A DNA stretch of 64,000 nucleotides from Leucocoprinus leucothites (Eukaryota; Basidiomycota; Agaricomycetes; Agaricales; Agaricaceae). The first letter of the stretch is position 1. Each line of letters starts with the position of its first letter. The notes beneath the pieces were generated by a model. That model searched no databases. It worked only from the letters and a program-made list of their open reading frames with translations, and was not told the DNA's origin. The stretch lies in the NCBI GenBank assembly GCA_013368445.1, contig JAACJO010000017.1:434001-498000 (forward strand), read 5' to 3'. A program made the translations under genes and the position numbers. Below, piece after piece: positions 61,078 to 64,000 of this stretch.

Positions 61078-61952
61078 CAGTCGAAGCTCTTATAACCGAT
61101 AGCTGTCAAAACCGATAATCTGTCGTATCCGATAGTTGGAAGCCTTGACCCAATTGGTTTGCAGGGATTTGGACCCCATAACCGATAATCTTCAATATCT
61201 GATAACTGATAGGTGTTTCATGGTACCATAACCGATAGCACCTGCGGGGCGCCCATACCCTGCCTGGTTTCTATGCACCGGGGTCACCCTTTAATTACAG
61301 TTTTTGTATTAACTAGTGCTGGCAATGAAAAAAAAAAATCTGACTGCCCATTAGTCTACCTCACATTTTCACTGTACAGTCATCCCTCACATTAATGACC
61401 ACCATTTCTATTGAGGCCTTGGAGAAACAAGTTCAACCATGAAGGGAAGCCCTCGAGACCGCCTTGGCCAAAAAGCAGCCAATTTCAGTGACTGAATGTC
61501 TGTAGATGTACTCTTGAGCCCAGAAGATGAAGATTTTATTGCTGAACAGGTCAGAGTTAGCTGCTGCTGGAGGGGAGTTGCCTGGTGTGGATGCCAGACG
61601 GTGTGAGTTGGAGGATGTTCCGACCCGTTGTGATTATCTTCATGCTCAGACAACTATTCAACAATACCTGGCTCACTCCGAGCACTCAAAGCTCAGCCAG
61701 CAGCTTGATAATGCTTTAAGGACCTACGCTCATGAAGTCCGCCTTACTCAGACTATTTCTCTCAAGGTCACTTCTCTCACTGACTATTTCTCTTCGAAGA
61801 CTTGACTTCGCTGCCTTTGGCGCCCATATATTGTTTCAAAAATAAAATAAAATAAAATAAATATTTTCCTACCTTTTTCAAACCTGATAAGCTGTCATAA
61901 CCGATAACGCCAGGGGGTGACGGAAGCCTATCGGTTAAGAGAGATTCGACTG
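61078..61952 (+). mobile_element. Decayed pogo-like DNA transposon
   Basis: Imperfect terminal inverted repeats: the left end CAGTCGAAGCTCTTATAACC matches the complement of the right end, CAGTCGAATCTCTCTTAACC. Both are bordered by TA. Subterminal AACCGATA motifs recur at both ends (about 61097, 61112, 61166, 61217, 61895). Inside, a plus frame reads PEDEDFIAEQ and, in a shifted frame, HAQTTIQQYLAHSEHSK and a C-terminal VTSLTDYFSSKT, resembling the tail of pogo-type transposases. The DDE core is missing, so the copy is dead. Confidence 0.75.
61834..61862. repeat. AAAAT microsatellite
   Basis: Four to five AATAA/AAAAT units in a row near the 3' end of the decayed pogo-like element. Confidence 0.8.
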
Positions 61953-62446
61953 TAGTGACAGCACAGCCACCATTATTGGGCCAATCACTATAGTGGATTA
62001 TTAAATAGTTGGAAGGCTTAAGGCATCTCCGAGTAGCTCAGAGCCCTCGCATTGAACCAACAGACACTGTAGATCAGACGAGGTCCAATACAAGCCTATA
62101 ATGCCAATGGTAGGTGTCTTTTTGTATCGTTCGTTCACTTGATGTGTGTTTCACACGTACTCCAAATACTCAAAAAATTGGTGCCCGAGTGCAGCCCATT
62201 CTGGGTAGGCTGCACCTAAAGTATCATCTCATTCAAGCTATCAATATGTAGTGCAAACCGGCCTCCCTGACCCGGTCCAATTGAGGCCGGGGAACACTCA
62301 TTTGAGAGATGCATGGACGCACAGATGAATTCCATGACATTCGACGCCAGCAAGGTGAGGAGCAGTTGTGTCAAAAACATTGACTGGAAAACGTGGATGC
62401 AATTTAAACTCCTTCCATTGCAAGTTCCCTTTTGGATCTCGATGCA
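61953..62446. other. Repeat-flank DNA with possible tRNA relic
   Basis: Around 62025-62097 an A-box-like GAGTAGCTCAGAG and a poor B-box GGTCCAATACAAGCC suggest a decayed tRNA or SINE head. No gene. The rest is unassigned. Confidence 0.4.
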
Positions 62447-62461
62447 CTGATCTGGACAGGA

Positions 62462-62621
62462 TCTAAAGGCCTCATCTTAAGGCGGCGGGTGGACTGCAAA
62501 GTTGAAAGGCATAATACTCTCACGCGGAAGGGGGATCGAACCCACGACCGTACCAGGCAAGAAATGCGGTGTGTAACAAATGTGGCGGGGAGATTGCCAC
62601 CACACCATCGCAGCCCCTCCT
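62462..62621 (-). mobile_element. tRNA-derived SINE with 15-bp target-site duplication
   Basis: The 15-bp direct repeat CTGATCTGGACAGGA occurs exactly at 62447-62461 and 62622-62636, enclosing 160 bp. On the minus strand the insert starts GGGGCTGCGATGGTGTGGTG (A-box) and has a perfect B-box GGGTTCGATCCCC some 60 bases later, followed by a short non-tRNA tail. Head, length and duplication together define a SINE moved by an L1-type machinery. No partner LINE is seen in the window. Confidence 0.85.
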
Positions 62622-62637
62622 CTGATCTGGACAGGAG

Positions 62638-62830
62638 GTGATCCCATATGCCTAAGTCGCAGAGGATCAATCCAAAACCGGCCTTTTACACCGTTTACGT
62701 CTGGGAGTTTCCAGCGAGCAAACATCCCCGCCCAGATCAAATTGAGCCCATGTAGTCTCGCCTGCAAACTGTTTAACACAAGGGAATTTGGCCTGAGAAA
62801 CTCCTCATATATGAGTGGACGATGGTTCCC
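62638..62830. other. Spacer between SINE and second tRNA-like sequence
   Basis: Nothing recognised. Overlapping short frames are not genes. Confidence 0.45.
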
Positions 62831-62837
62831 TCAGCGG

Positions 62838-62922
62838 ACTGGCGTAATGGTTAACGCGCGTTTTCGGTCTGGCTGTCAGGAACGAGCTGGAGATTTCTGG
62901 GTTCGAGTGTCAGGTCCGTCGC
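62838..62922 (+). pseudogene. tRNA-like sequence with long variable arm
   Basis: Starts CGGACTGGCGTAATGGTTAA (A-box-like) and ends GGTTCGAGTGTCAGGTCCG. The terminal CGGAC and GTCCG can pair like an acceptor stem, and the length (about 85 nt) suits a class II tRNA with a long variable arm. The B-box is imperfect (GAGTGT instead of GANTCC), so it is more likely a pseudogene or SINE head. Confidence 0.5.
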
Positions 62923-63340
62923 CACGGATTCTTTATCCGTTATTCTTAGCGAGGCCACCTTGCTTTCTCACTTGGATGATACTGTGTACAAAAGCTTGCA
63001 CTAGTCATTTGTTGATGTTTGGCAAAACCGCAGCACACACTCTCACTAAAAACTCAGTATGTCGACAAGTCTCAACAGCAACAGGTTTTTGGCTTGTCCG
63101 TGCAATGACCAAAATGCAGGCCCATCAGGAAAATGTCAACATACATAATTGTGCAGTGTTCCTCCATCCATAAATATAGAATTCCTTCCCGCGCAGCTAT
63201 GGTTGATGCAAACAGAGGCTCGACAAGGCTGTGCAACTAGCCATTATAAGAGAGCACATCCAGTGACAGACTAGGCAAGTGGCCCAAAAGACTCCTGGCC
63301 CGTGTTTCCTCACTCCAACACTGGAAGGGTATCAAAGTAA
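62923..63340. other. Upstream flank of NACHT-like copy 2
   Basis: From about 63215 the sequence resembles the flank of copy 1 (near 59640), with shared CTGTGCAACT, TTATAA and TTTCCTCACTCCAACACTGG stretches. The duplication therefore includes the promoter. No other gene seen. Confidence 0.6.
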
Positions 63341-64000
63341 ATGAATGCCTTCCAAAACTCCCGTTATCTGGTTTTGAAACATTGTTATTTCCTCAACAGT
63401 GCTCGATACCAACATCCTCGCCAATACAAATGTAGGGCGCCATTATGTGACTGGATTGGGATGTGCTAAATTTTGCTTGCAGCAGCCTTAGAGTTACTTT
63501 GTGATGCTTCCCAACCTGAGGCGGCCCACGACTCTGCTGCGCGTGAACAGACGCTGGAGACAATACCATCCACAAGGTATCCAGGTTTTATTGACATTCT
63601 GATGTCGTGGTCGATCCAAAAGCACACCGCACCACCCGTGGCGCTAATAACAACACCCAAATCCGATCTTGCGCAGCTATATGCTGAGCGACTAGAAGGG
63701 CACCTGGCAGCAACATATTTTCTTTCCGATATCTGTAGCAACAATCCAACGCACTTCGTCCCTACCATTGCCCTCCAACTCGTTACAAGATCACCTGCAT
63801 TCGACAAAACACTCAATGGGATCATCCACCGGAATCCAACTATCCTAACCAAGTCCTTGAAAATCCAATTCCGGGACCTTATCCTAACACCTCTCGAGGA
63901 CCTAATGGCCAGGGATGTGGATCTGCCGGGGGTGGTAATCGTTGATGGTTTTGATCGGTTTTTGCCCCGTGCACGCCGAGAAATCCTTCGTGCTGTGGCG
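63341..64000 (+). CDS. Short NACHT-like NTPase, copy 2 (runs off window)
   Basis: Near-duplicate of 59772-60701. Exon 1 reads MNAFQNSRYLVLKHCYF. After the same intron the frame gives ALELLCDASQPEAAHDSAAR, VALITTPKSDLAQLYAERLE (again without P-loop glycines), HLAATYFLSD, HFVPTIALQLVT and VVIVDGFDRFLPRARREI. The plus-strand frame is still open at the window edge, so the 3' end is unseen. The shared loss of the P-loop glycines shows that it predates the duplication. Copy 2 has the more usual VIVDGFD-type Walker B. Confidence 0.65.

Overview
The window reads as nuclear DNA of a filamentous basidiomycete, most likely an agaricomycete. Nearly every gene is split by short GT-AG introns of about 45-70 nt. 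The families present are typical of mushroom-forming fungi: DUF6533 seven-helix membrane proteins, a DUF7330 protein, kinases with a HGDLKG catalytic loop, a NACHT-type NTPase, multi-exon P450s and a Kre9/Knh1-like GPI protein. The nucleus is also indicated by the housekeeping genes: CSN5, ribosomal protein eL20, cyclophilin and a SET/MYND methyltransferase. I see no bacterial operons, CRISPR arrays or intact tRNA genes.

Layout. 1.5-2.3 kb: secreted GPI-anchored Kre9/Knh1-like protein (+). 2.7-7.4 kb: two tandem DUF6533 membrane proteins (-). 8.5-10.75 kb: methionine-permease-like APC transporter (-). 11.8-15.8 kb: cyclophilin, DUF7330 protein and hydroxyquinol-1,2-dioxygenase-like intradiol dioxygenase (all -). 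16.9-23.7 kb: a tandem pair of large proteins joining a calponin-homology-like region to a TKL-like kinase (+). 24-25.5 kb: disordered protein with a possible PCNA-binding box (+). 25.9-28.3 kb: SMYD-type SET/MYND protein (-). 28.6-32.8 kb: a second tandem DUF6533 pair (-). 34.3-37.6 kb: eL20 (-), HVA1/Tudor-like small protein (+), CSN5 (+). 38.5-43.9 kb: two tandem P450s (+). 45-49 kb: mucin-like single-pass membrane protein (-). 50.3-52.4 kb: DUF2264 protein (-). 54.4-56.7 kb: a third P450 paralogue (+).

The last 7 kb (57.6-64 kb) is repeat-rich. It holds a TA-flanked 1.1 kb element with 16-bp perfect terminal inverted repeats, a 56/60-bp minisatellite, a decayed pogo-like transposon, a tRNA-derived SINE with a 15-bp target-site duplication, further tRNA-like relics, and two copies of a short NACHT-like gene whose P-loop is degenerate.

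Functional themes are aromatic catabolism (dioxygenase), oxidative metabolism (P450 cluster), membrane sensing or transport (DUF6533 proteins, permease, mucin-like protein) and signalling (kinases). Three otherwise good genes (DUF7330, second P450, DUF2264) each carry one apparent 1-nt frameshift in or beside a short homopolymer run, which looks more like assembly error than gene death. Most exon boundaries were worked out by hand from splice signals and family resemblance, so they are models rather than proven structures.
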